Shown here: one piece after another, positions 39,501 to 46,800 of the stretch | Position numbering within the stretch: position 1 is the first letter of the stretch | Layout: each line of letters starts with the position of its first letter | DNA from: Prosapia bicincta | Taxonomy: Eukaryota > Arthropoda > Insecta > Hemiptera > Cercopidae | Length of the DNA stretch: 64,000 nucleotides | Assembly: GCA_036971475.1 (NCBI GenBank) | Contig: JBAIZL010000001.1 | Location: 212,476,575-212,540,574 of the forward strand | Direction of reading: 5' to 3' | Program-made: the position numbers and the translations under genes | The notes under the pieces: generated by a model | What the model saw: the letters and a program-made list of their open reading frames with translations, nothing else | Databases searched by the model: none | Told to the model about the DNA's origin: nothing

Positions 39501-40468
39501 CAGCTTGCAGATTGTTTCACTTAAACTGCCCAAAAAATGTTTAGATCTACATATTAAAAAAAAAATCATTTAAAACCCCATAAGTGAGGATTTTGTACTG
39601 CAATATATGTTTATTCAATTTTATGTCCTCGTATGTTTGTTTGTTGACCTTTTTGACGTTTGTTTTCAGTGGTTGTGTTGCTGTTTAACGTTTACACCCA
39701 GAAACGTAAAGCTGACAAGAAAGTGTTTAAGACAGGTGATGACATAAGGGAAAACATTTTTATCTACAACGCCGAAGGGGGCGGTGAAGACGATATGAAT
39801 GCGGCGGTGGAAGTCTGGGCAGATGTTGTGATAGCAGGACAACCGGAGAAAGGTAAATGTGACTAATTGCGTGCGGGCGAAGGAGGCCGTTATTTCGTCA
39901 TATTAAAATATAACTAACTAAATAAATTATAAAGAGGCACGCTACAAACAACGACACAGCTATTTCTAATTAAACCTAAAACTGTGTGAATGTTGGACTT
40001 ATTAAGTTTTATTCATGAAATCTTTCAACACTTTTTTGGTAATTTATAGAAAATATATCCAACGTTTACAACTTGTTATTAAGAAAAAGGTAAGTTTAAC
40101 TGTATACCCCTTTTTATTTTTCAGTTCGTTCCTCTTTTACTGAATTAAAACCAGACGAATGCCCAGAAAAAATCGAAGATGAAATCTGTCCTAATTTCGA
40201 CGAACTGCGGAACTTCTCTTTCGAAGGCAACGGTAGCATGGCGGGGTCGCTGTCCTCTGTCACTTCAGGTAGGCCTAAGAACCTTCGCAGCGAAAGTGGG
40301 TTTTTGGTATTATGTTTACATTAAATGTACTCGTATTGTCGTATTGTTCCAGGTATAATTTTAGACGAGGCTGTGGAGCTGCGAGTTTTGGAAAACGTCG
40401 CTCCTCGGTTCCACAAATTGACTGTGAAGTACCCGAAGCCCCAGAGTTCTCCTGCAGTCCAAAATTAA
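340..40468 (+). CDS. CadN: Neural cadherin (CadN/CadN2 family), C-terminal 866 residues, 13 exons, 5' partial
   Basis: This is a classical invertebrate neural cadherin, a homophilic adhesion receptor that links cell contacts to actin through catenins. Exons: 340-546, 657-925, 28508-28713, 31480-31622, 31718-31978, 32545-32886, 35332-35445, 36004-36190, 36788-36977, 38943-39181, 39670-39852, 40125-40268, 40353-40468. They sum to 2601 nt in one frame with GT-AG introns. Domains by residue of this partial product: membrane-proximal region (1-139), EGF1 (140-171), LamG1 (about 172-360), EGF2 (379-418), LamG2 (about 419-590), a Cys-rich EGF-like module (613-652), EGF3 (659-692), membrane helix (about 703-728) and a 138-residue cytoplasmic tail. 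The upstream cadherin repeats are outside the window. As recalled, insect CadN is more conserved than this in the LamG2 region, so a CadN2-type paralogue is plausible; that assignment is inference. The family assignment is firm. Confidence 0.93.
547..656 (+). other. Intron 1 (110 bp)
   Basis: Short GT-AG intron, phase 0, from GTAAAT to TATATAG. No repeat inside. Confidence 0.85.
657..925 (+). CDS. CadN: CadN-type exon 2: Cys-rich membrane-proximal segment and first half of EGF1
   Basis: Residues 70-159. It encodes [12 protein letters not shown], then [14 protein letters not shown], which match the invertebrate-specific membrane-proximal domain of CadN, followed by the first half of EGF1 ([12 protein letters not shown]). 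The donor is CAG|GTTCGT after 925, phase 2, splitting Arg159. The reading continues open for about 65 bases into the intron, but only this donor joins the next exon in frame with the EGF cysteine pattern. Confidence 0.9.
1163..27712. repeat. 133-bp satellite array, about 200 monomers
   Basis: Head-to-tail monomers of 133 bp. For example, the CGCTCCATAT motif recurs at 9541 and 9674. Each monomer has about five 20-21-bp sub-repeats of the type TTGACGTTACAGCAACATAT plus an about 53-bp block with TTTGAG...CTCAAA, AATATGACTACGC and CATATTCGAAGTC. Variants (GCGACA/GCAACA, ATAATTTGAGATA/ATACTTTGAGCTA, CCCCATAC/TTCATAC) are shared between distant blocks, showing block duplication. Some monomers are short (near 3960, 4870, 5650 and 6560 a sub-repeat is missing). 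Short open frames inside it are accidental and unlike any protein family I know. Confidence 0.97.
27713..28130. repeat. Degenerate 20-21-bp sub-repeat edge of the satellite
   Basis: Next to the exon 3 side the 133-bp period ends and only diverged short units remain, such as TTGAAGTTACATCTCCTTAC and TTGACATTACAGCAACAT, without the TTTGAG...CTCAAA block. An about 125-bp segment containing CCTATAATTGAATTTACAT is itself duplicated (near 27827 and 27946). It ends in plain AT-rich sequence around 28130. Confidence 0.85.
28508..28713 (+). CDS. CadN: CadN-type exon 3: second half of EGF1 and start of LamG1
   Basis: Residues 159-228. It begins with G completing Arg159, then [12 protein letters not shown], which closes EGF1. 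LamG1 then starts with [20 protein letters not shown] and GQLIYNGPI, a near-exact CadN signature. The donor is TCAG|GTGAGC after 28713, phase 1. The acceptor AG is at 28506-28507, with a weak pyrimidine tract (CTTCTTGTTTAATCAG). An overlapping reading in another frame is a shadow. Confidence 0.94.
28714..31479 (+). other. Intron 3 (2.8 kb)
   Basis: GT-AG intron in phase 1. It holds the 146-bp array at 28891-30180. The remainder, 30181-31479, is AT-rich sequence in which I see no gene. The stretch 31198-31419 has an open reading on the - strand that resembles nothing I know. Confidence 0.85.
28891..30180. repeat. 146-bp tandem array, about 9 copies
   Basis: CACTGTGTAGGTAATACAGC recurs at 29041 and 29187, giving a 146-bp unit. 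The last three copies lack about 10-13 bases around GATTACCTTTA and are about 137 bp. Copies are almost identical, implying recent expansion or homogenisation. Each copy carries an acceptor-like CCTTACCCCAG and a donor-like TAG|GTAATA about 37 bases apart. Confidence 0.95.
31480..31622 (+). CDS. CadN: CadN-type exon 4: LamG1, central part
   Basis: Residues 228-275. It encodes [20 protein letters not shown], then GTLEL and [15 protein letters not shown], the classic laminin-G strands with the GxWHxI signature. The acceptor is TATTTCAG before 31480; the donor is AAG|GTACTG after 31622, phase 0. Confidence 0.94.
31718..31978 (+). CDS. CadN: CadN-type exon 5: LamG1, C-terminal part
   Basis: Residues 276-362. 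It encodes [37 protein letters not shown] and finally [11 protein letters not shown], which closes LamG1. The acceptor is CATTAG before 31718; the donor is CAA|GTAAAG after 31978, phase 0. The ATG at its first bases is an internal Met codon, not a start. Confidence 0.94.
31979..32544 (+). other. Intron 5 (566 bp)
   Basis: Simple GT-AG intron ending in a good pyrimidine tract (GTCTTTTTCTACAG). I see no repeat or gene in it. Confidence 0.85.
32545..32886 (+). CDS. CadN: CadN-type exon 6: EGF2 and first half of LamG2
   Basis: Residues 363-476. It starts [16 protein letters not shown], then EGF2 from CHHMNDAC to HTGPSC (379-418), then LamG2 with [13 protein letters not shown] and [20 protein letters not shown]. 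All three tracts match CadN closely. The donor is GAG|GTAAGA after 32886, phase 0. Open frames overlapping it on both strands are shadows. Confidence 0.95.
32972..33322. repeat. Composite (TA)n-(GT)n-(GA)n-(TA)n microsatellite
   Basis: Consecutive tracts: (TA)n to 33046, a G run and (GT)n with interruptions to about 33151, (GA)n to about 33200, then (TA)n with two GTTATT interruptions to about 33322. Low-complexity peptides readable here have no meaning. Confidence 0.95.
33323..33483. mobile_element. Foldback (MITE-like) element in (TA)n, copy 1
   Basis: A perfect 40-bp inverted repeat: left arm 33326-33365 (starts AACTAAGTCAAAATACAAAT), right arm 33414-33453, with a 48-base loop. Downstream is a short tail with ACATATTGCGATAT before the next (TA)n. 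The same arms and tail recur at 51744-51880, which shows a dispersed element rather than a chance palindrome. No coding capacity. (TA)n on both sides suggests TA-targeted insertion, as known for some small MITEs; this is inference. Confidence 0.8.
33484..33569. repeat. (TA)n microsatellite right of foldback copy 1
   Basis: A TA dinucleotide run with one GT interruption near 33531. It is the right-hand partner of the (TA)n tract on the other side of the foldback element. Confidence 0.93.
33921..35078. repeat. 64-bp tandem array with a hairpin in each unit, about 18 copies
   Basis: The unit is GTTGCGTAGCGAGCTTCCAG, then GCGGGTCGAAGG, then TTGTGTTGTCACATCTGTGA and CTTACAACACAA. The last part folds: inner stem GTCACA/TGTGAC with a 2-base loop, outer stem TTGTGTT/AACACAA with a 4-base bulge. 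The fold region is nearly invariant between copies, while the GCTTCCAGGCGGG part varies (AGAGGCG, AGTGGGG). Confidence 0.95.
35332..35445 (+). CDS. CadN: CadN-type exon 7: LamG2, central part
   Basis: Residues 477-514. It encodes [15 protein letters not shown], then [18 protein letters not shown], the LamG2 strand with the WHxV signature. The acceptor is TTTTTACAG before 35332; the donor is AAG|GTAAAA after 35445, phase 0. Confidence 0.94.
35446..36003 (+). other. Intron 7 (558 bp)
   Basis: AT-rich GT-AG intron. I see no repeat or gene in it. Confidence 0.83.
36004..36190 (+). CDS. CadN: CadN-type exon 8: LamG2, C-terminal part
   Basis: Residues 515-577 (last codon split). It encodes [28 protein letters not shown] and [20 protein letters not shown]. 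The tract VDKQEGV.AGGK..(F/Y)TGV is diagnostic of CadN LamG2. The acceptor is GGTTTCACAG before 36004; the donor is AATG|GTAATA after 36190, phase 1. Confidence 0.94.
36191..36787 (+). other. Intron 8 (597 bp) with (CA)n
   Basis: GT-AG intron in phase 1. Its only feature is the (CA)n tract at about 36459-36540, with small AAAC and CG interruptions. Confidence 0.85.
36459..36540. repeat. (CA)n microsatellite
   Basis: A CA dinucleotide run interrupted by three AAAC units and ending in CGCACGCA. Cys/Val- or Thr/His-rich readings across it are not genes. Confidence 0.95.
36788..36977 (+). CDS. CadN: CadN-type exon 9: end of LamG2 and Cys-rich EGF-like module
   Basis: Residues 577-640. It encodes [20 protein letters not shown], then [20 protein letters not shown] and [18 protein letters not shown]. 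The [20 protein letters not shown] block is almost invariant in CadN proteins. The acceptor is TGCATCAG before 36788; the donor is TGCAG|GTAACA after 36977, phase 2. Confidence 0.95.
36978..38942 (+). other. Intron 9 (2.0 kb)
   Basis: GT-AG intron in phase 2. It is AT-rich and featureless to about 38370, then has the 159-bp triplication, then about 95 bases to the acceptor of the membrane-helix exon. I looked for a second copy of exon 10, because fly CadN has alternative versions of this exon, and saw none here. Confidence 0.83.
38371..38850. repeat. 159-bp tandem triplication
   Basis: TCGC(A/G)AGACACTTGGATACTG starts at 38372, 38531 and 38690, a period of exactly 159 bp. Copies 1 and 2 are nearly identical; copy 3 is more diverged (GATGCTAGTCACCCGGAGTC). 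The array ends about 90 bases before exon 10. Confidence 0.94.
38943..39181 (+). CDS. CadN: CadN-type exon 10: EGF3 and start of membrane helix
   Basis: Residues 640-720. It encodes [13 protein letters not shown], then EGF3 from [14 protein letters not shown] to SGFSGIHC, the linker [10 protein letters not shown] and most of the helix [17 protein letters not shown]. The acceptor is GATTTCAG before 38943; the donor is CTGG|GTAAGT after 39181, phase 1, splitting a Val codon inside the membrane segment. Confidence 0.94.
39182..39669 (+). other. Intron 10 (488 bp)
   Basis: GT-AG intron in phase 1, AT-rich, no repeats or alternative exon seen. Confidence 0.83.
39670..39852 (+). CDS. CadN: CadN-type exon 11: end of membrane helix and p120-binding juxtamembrane region
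   Basis: Residues 720-781. It completes the helix (VVVLLFNVY), followed by the basic stop-transfer TQKRKADKK and the juxtamembrane motif [20 protein letters not shown] (743-762). In classical cadherins this region binds p120-catenin (EGGGE(E/D)D). After that the sequence departs from CadN ([17 protein letters not shown]). The donor is AAAG|GTAAAT after 39852, phase 1. Confidence 0.92.
39853..40124 (+). other. Intron 11 (272 bp)
   Basis: GT-AG intron in phase 1 with a strong pyrimidine tract (CCTTTTTATTTTTCAG). No other feature. Confidence 0.85.
40125..40268 (+). CDS. CadN: CadN-type exon 12: beta-catenin-binding core
   Basis: Residues 781-829. The end of the exon reads [20 protein letters not shown] then SSVTSG. 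It matches the classical-cadherin catenin-binding core (FD.LR.(F/Y).(F/Y)EG.GS.AGSLSS), including the serine cluster that is phosphorylated in classical cadherins. The spacer from the juxtamembrane motif is shorter than I recall for fly CadN. The donor is TCAG|GTAGGC after 40268, phase 1. Confidence 0.92.
40353..40468 (+). CDS. CadN: CadN-type exon 13: C-terminus and stop codon
   Basis: Residues 829-866 and TAA. It reads [20 protein letters not shown] then [17 protein letters not shown]. It aligns with the classical end DYL..WGPRF.KLA.MYG through APRFHKL...YP, but the aromatic residues and Trp before GPRF are replaced. The acceptor is GTATTGTTCCAG before 40353. The frame is fixed by exon 12; a longer reading through the same bases (to 40509) is out of phase and rejected. 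Confidence 0.85.
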
Positions 40469-40786
40469 TGACAGCCCGATGGAATCTCAATATGGCGCAG
40501 GAGATATGAATGTTCCTGTATCTGAAATTCTGGTAATTTTATTCAGTTTAAAATTGTAATAGCATATTTATTGATATCGTTTAACAGTTTTGAAAAATAC
40601 TTTATTATAATTAAATATGACTTGAATATATCGTATTAAAAATAACAATTTCAAATATTTATAAGAAAGTCAATCAAATGGACAAAAATTTGAGGTTAAA
40701 TATTGACAAGATTTGAAAACTGAACACGGATTTAATTGAAGTGCATGACACTAAATTTTATTTTCCATTCCATTCGGTGTAAGTTT
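40469..40786 (+). other. Probable start of the 3' untranslated region
   Basis: AT-rich sequence after the cadherin stop codon, with two ATTAAA hexamers (40610-40615, 40635-40640) that could act as variant polyadenylation signals. In such AT-rich DNA they may be chance. The first canonical AATAAA I noted lies at 42179-42184. The true transcript end cannot be fixed from sequence alone. Confidence 0.35.
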
Positions 40787-41808
40787 ACTAAAACAGGAGA
40801 TTTGTTTATAAGTTTATTAAAACAGGAGTTTTTGTTTATAAGTTTACTAAAACAGGAGTTTTTGTTTATAAGTTTACTAAAACAGGAGTTTTTGTTTATA
40901 AGTTTACCAAAACAGGAGTTTTTGTTTATAAGTTTACTAAAACAGGAGTTTTTGTTTATAAGTTTACTAAAACAGGAGTTTTTGTTTATAAGTTTACTAA
41001 AACAGGAGTTTTTGTTTATAAGTTTACTAAAACAGGAGTTTTTGTTTATAAGTTTACTAAAACAGGAGTTTTTGTTTATAAGTTTACTAAAACAGGAATT
41101 TTTGTTTATAAGTTTACTAAAACAGGAGTTTTTGTTTATAAGTTTACTAAAACAGGAGTTTTTGTTTATAAGTTTACTAAAACAGGAGATTTGTTTATAA
41201 GTTTACTAAAACAGGAGTTTTTGTTTATAAGTTTACTAAAACAGGAGATTTGTTTATAAGTTTACTAAAACAGGAGTTTTTGTTTATAAGTTTACTAAAA
41301 CAGGAGTTTTTGTTTATAAGTTTACTAAAACAGGAGTTTTTGTTTATAAGTTTACTAAGACAGGAGTTTTTGTTTATAAGTTTACTAAAACAGAAGTTTT
41401 TGTTTATAAGTTTACTAAAACAGGAGTTTTTGTTTATAAGTTTACTAAAACAGGAGTTTTTGTTTATAAGTTTACTAAAACAGGAGTTTTTGTTTATAAG
41501 TTTACTAAAACAGGAGTTTTTGTTTATAAGTTTACTAAAACAGGAGTTTTTGTTTATAAGTTTACTAAAACAGGAGTTTTTGTTTATAAGTTTACTAAAA
41601 CAGGAGTTTTTGTTTATAAGTTTACTAAAACAGGAGTTTTTGTTTATAAGTTTACTAAAACAGGAGTTTTTGTTTATAAGTTTACTAAAACAGGAGTTTT
41701 TGTTTATAAGTTTACTAAAACAGGAGTTTTTGTTTATAAGTTTACTAAAACAGGAGTTTTTGTTTATAAGTTTACTAAAACAGGAGTTTTTGTTTATAAG
41801 TTTAATAA
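40787..41808. repeat. 30-bp minisatellite, about 34 copies
   Basis: The unit is TTTGTTTATAAGTTTACTAA plus AACAGGAGTT. Because 30 is divisible by 3, the array is open in one frame and reads as a repeated decapeptide FISLLKQEFL. Three shorter units (AGATTTG instead of AGTTTTTG, near 40797, 41187 and 41247) break the frame. It lies about 320 bases past the cadherin stop codon, so it may be transcribed in the 3' UTR. I see no reason to call it a gene. Confidence 0.95.
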
Positions 41809-43839
41809 GTTTTGTTTATTATCATACAATCTACTCCGTTATTTTCATTTTTTTTTGAAAGCCGTTGTTTGAATGTTATTTTGTATTTGTTTAAATATCT
41901 ATCTTCAGATAGGTTTTACCTCATGGAAGCCACTCATTGCTGCCATTAAACGAGGTTCTTGTTTCAGATACGTCTATGGGGAGCTAAAACCCCGCACACT
42001 TCCAGCCACGCATTTAAAGCATCCATCCATGAGGAGGTACCGGAAGCGTCACCAGCAGTTTGATTAGGTAATACATTCTTTGTACAAATTTGTGGAAAAA
42101 CAAACACCACAACTGGAAACTGTCAAAGCAAAGACAACTCAAATACAAACAAATGAATTATATCTTTGAAAAAAAAGCAATAAATTATTTTAATAAAAAA
42201 TTGTCAAAAATTGAAGTAATAAAAATATTGGATAAAAAAAATAGTGTCTGCTAGGTAAAAATTAAAAGAATCATGAAATAAAACAATGGAATCTTCTCGA
42301 TCAAACAATTAGTAGCCCAAGTATATTTCAGTGCTTTTTATGTTTATAGTTAAATTTTAAAAGTTTTTATCATTATTTTTATAAAAAAAAGGTTTAGCAT
42401 TTGAAATATTTTCCGTTATTCTTCTATATTTAAGTAGACAGCTATATTGTGATAATTTTTGCTTTGTTGCATGACGCTTGTGAGTGTGCGTAAGTCATAA
42501 TTTTAGTTTTTATTATTACATTTGAATTCTAGTTATAAAATACTTTTTAAACGACTTTATTTTTAAATTGTCATGATTATGGCGTCATCAAAACCATAGT
42601 TAAAGTTCAGTGACAGCGGAATCCAGATCCTGTCTTAACATAGGGGCTTATTATGTCTTTAATACGACACAAATTCCACTCTTATAGTAAATAAGATATT
42701 TCTAAATATAAGTCATTTGCAATTAAACATGTTATTATGTGGAAGTCATTTTCTAATTCTTCAGAGATGCTTTGTTACATTCCTATTCTCATATTTGTTG
42801 TGGCTTATTGCATACTCTAATTCTTCTAGGTAACGCTTCTGGGAAGATGACGAAGACCGGCTGAAACCTTCCATGTTAACGCCGTTACACAATGGACACT
42901 CCTGTAGCCGTGTTATGTTTCAGTGGATAATAGCAGACTGAACATCAAGTTTTAATGTTTAAATACATCACTTATTGGCAATTTCAGCTAGTTTTATTTA
43001 TTAGAAATTATTTTCGTCTTAACTCTGACCAGAGTAGAATTAAAATTAGAAAAGGAACTAAAATTTGCCAATTAAAATCGAAGAGGCGATAATACGTCTA
43101 ATGTCAACGCCGCGTTAAGACAGAATGCTACTTTATAAATACTTTTTTTAATTTTAGTTTTCAATAGAAAATTTATTTTTCATAGAAATTATGTAAACCC
43201 TCAAAATTATGCAACCTTCTAATTAGTTCATCGTACAGCTGAGTACAGAATCATTACGATAACCTATATAATTTTAAAGCTAGTGAAACATATGTTCTAC
43301 ATTTTCGCGATGTAAGTACAACACACCTACAAGCCCCGCACTTGCTGAACATTGTTACGGTAAAATGCACTGGACTTATCTAGATCAAGCCAAATGCATT
43401 TATTGAGATTAGAGTCCTATTTAATTAGTGAATACTGAGAGTTTTGTCTATGTTGTTTGTTGTTGTTACATTTAAACAGAAGATTACAGAATATTTTAAC
43501 GGTTACACTTTGTTTGATCGAGAAAAGGAAACTTTGTTATATTTCCAATAGGAAATTAATTAATTTCTAATTTAAGTTTGCATTCGCAGAAATATAAGGA
43601 AAAATGTGAAGTGCGGTAGATTTGCGAGTAAAGTAATTTTATTAACTAAACATCTAAAGGGGACGTTTCAAAAACTAAATCGTTTTCTTTCATCTTCATT
43701 ACAGTTTCCTACGAACAATAAGTTGTTTCTGTATTACGTCGAAATTTAGAGGAATCACTTCCATTTTGCAATATCCCGTGGAATTTTCGCTGAGAGAAAT
43801 CGGCGTATTATGTTTACATTGTAAAAAGCTATATTCCTT
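41809..43839. other. AT-rich non-coding region
   Basis: About 2 kb of AT-rich DNA. A 64-codon open reading (41873-42067) contains an internal TTTCAG and resembles no family I know. AATAAA occurs at 42179-42184. A splice-acceptor-like TTCTTCTAG occurs near 42830. These could belong to a spliced cadherin 3' UTR, but nothing proves it. Confidence 0.5.
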
Positions 43840-46800
43840 TATCGATGCAACATTCAAAACCGTGTGTAGCGCCTTGGTGTGAAATAACTATATTCCTTTA
43901 TCGGTGCAACATTCAAGACCGTGTGTAGCGCCTTGGTGTGAAATAACTATATTCCTTCATCGGTGGAACATTCAAGACCGTGTGTAGCGCCTTGGTGCGA
44001 AATAACTATATTCCTTTATCGATGCAACATTCAAGACCGTGTGTAGCGCCTTGGTGTGAAATAACTATATTCCTTCATCGGTGGAACATTCAAGACCGTG
44101 TGTAGCGCCTTGGTGTGAAATAACTATATTCCTTCATCGGTGGAACATTCAAGACCGTGTGTAGCGCCTTGGTGTGAAATAACTATATTCCTTCATCGGT
44201 GGAACATTCAAGACCGTGTGTAGCGCCTTGGTGTGAAATAACTATATTCCTTCATCGGTGGAACATTCAAGACCGTGTGTAGCGCCTTGGTGTGAAATAA
44301 CTATATTCCTTCATCGATGCAACATTCAAGACCGTGTGTAGCGCCTTGGTGTGAAATAACTATATTCCTTCATCGGTGGAACATTCAAGACCGTGTGTAG
44401 CGCCTTGGTGTGAAATAACTATATTCCTTCATCGGTGCAACATTCAAGACCGTGTGTAGCACCTTGGTGTGAAATAACTATATTCCTTCATCGATGCAAC
44501 ATTCAAGACCGTGTGTAGCCCCTTGATGTGAAATAACTATTTACCTTCATCGATGCAATATTCAAGACCGTGTGTAGCACCTTGTTGTGCATTAACTATA
44601 TTCCTTCATCGATGCAACATTCAAGACCGTGTGTAGCCCCTTGATGTGAAATAACTATTTACCTTCATCGATGCAATATTCAAGACCGTGTGTAGCACCT
44701 TGTTGTGCATTAACTATATTCCTTCATCGATGCAACATTCAAGACCGTGTGTAGCGCCTTGGTGTGAAATAACTATATTCCTTCATCGATGCAACATTCA
44801 AGACCGTGTGTAGCGCCTTGGTGTGAAATAACTATATTCCTTTATCGGTGCAACATTCAAGACCGTGTGTAGCCCCTTGATGTGAAATAACTATTTACCT
44901 TCATCGATGCAATATTCAAGACCGTGTGTAGCGCCTTGGTGTGAAATAACTATATTCCTTTATCGGTGCAACATTCAAGACCGTGTGTAGCGCCTTGGTG
45001 TGAAATAACTATATTCCTTCATCGATGCAACATTCAAGACCGTGTGTAGCGCCTTGGTGTGAAATAACTATATTCCTTTATCGGTGCAACATTCAAGACC
45101 GTGTGTAGCCCCTTGATGTGAAATAACTATTTACCTTCATCGATGCAATATTCAAGACCGTGTGTAGCGCCTTGGTGTGAAATAACTATATTCCTTTATC
45201 GGTGCAACATTCAAGACCGTGTGTAGCCCCTTGATGTGAAATAACTATATTCCTTCATCGATGCAATATTCAAGACCGTGTGTAGCGCCTTGGTGTGAAA
45301 TAACTATATTCCTTCATCGATGCAACATTCAAGACCGTGTGTAGCGCCTTGGTGTGAAATAACTATATTCCTTCATCGATGCAACATTCAAGACCGTGTG
45401 TAGCGCCTTGGTGTGAAATAACTATATTCCTTTATCGATGCAATATTCAAGACCGTGTGTAGCCCCTTGATGTGAAATAACTATATTCCTTCATCGATGC
45501 AATATTCAAGACCGTGTGTAGCGCCTTGGTGTGAAATAACTATATTCCTTCATCGATGCAACATTCAAGACCGTGTGTAGCGCCTTGGTGTGAAATAACT
45601 ATATTCCTTTATCGGTGCAACATTCAAGACCGTGTGTAGCCCCTTGATGTGAAATAACTATTTACCTTCATCGATGCAATATTCAAGACCGTGTGTAGCA
45701 CCTTGTTGTGCATTAACTATATTCTTTCATCGATGCAACATTCAAGACCGTGTGTAGCGCCTTGGTGTGAAATAACTATATTCTTTCATTGATGCAACAT
45801 TCAATACCTTGTGTAGTGCCTTGGTGTGAAATATACTATATTCCTTCATCGATGCAACATTCAAGACCGTGTGTAGCCCCTTGATGTGAAATAACTATTT
45901 ACCTTCATCGATGCAATATTCAAGACCGTGTGTAGCACCTTGGTGTGAAATAACAATATTCTTTCGGCGATGCAACTTTCAAGACCGTTTGTAGCGCCTT
46001 GGTGTGTAATAACTATTTACCTTCATCGATGCAATATTCAAGACCGTGTGTAGCACCTTGGTGTGAAATAACAATATTCTTTCGGCGATGCAACTTTCAA
46101 GACCGTTTGTAGCCCCTTGATGTGAAACAACTATATTCCTTCATCGATGCAATATTCAAGACCGTGTGTAGCACCTTGGTGTGAAATAACAATATTCTTT
46201 CGGCGATGCAACTTTCAAGACCGTTTGTAGCGCCTTGGTGTGTAATAACTATTTACCTTCATCGATGCAATATTCAAGACCGTGTGTAGCACCTTGGTGT
46301 GAAATAACAATATTCTTTCGGCGATGCAACTTTCAAGACCGTTTGTAGCCCCTTGATGTGAAATAACTATTTACCTTCATCGATGCAATATTCAAGACCG
46401 TGTGTAGCACCTTGGTGTGAAATAACAATATTCTTTCGGCGATGTAACATTCAAGACCGTTTGTAGCGCCTTGGTGTGTAATAACTATTTTCCTTCATCG
46501 ATGCAATATTCAAGACCGTGTGTAACAACTTGGTGTGAAATAGCTAAATCCCTTCATCGATGTAACATTCAAGACCGTGAGTAGCACCTTGGTGTGAAAT
46601 ATACTATATTCCTTCATCGATGCAACATTCAAAACCGTGTGTAGCCCCTTGATGTGAAGTAACTATTTACCTTCATCGATGCAATATTCAAGACCGTGTG
46701 TAGCACCTTGGTGTGAAATAACAATATTCTTTCGGCGATGCAACTTTCAAGACCGTTTGTAGCGCCTTGGTGTGTAATAACTATTTACCTTCATCGATGC

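Noticed and set aside
40312..40509. Longer open reading over the last cadherin exon, in a different frame
   Set aside because: Exon 12 ends in phase 1, which forces the frame ending at 40468. That frame gives APRFHKL...YP, matching the cadherin C-terminus; the longer reading matches nothing.
41873..42067. 64-codon open reading as an extra cadherin or separate exon
   Set aside because: No family match, internal TTTCAG, and the cadherin stop precedes it; at most part of a spliced 3' UTR.
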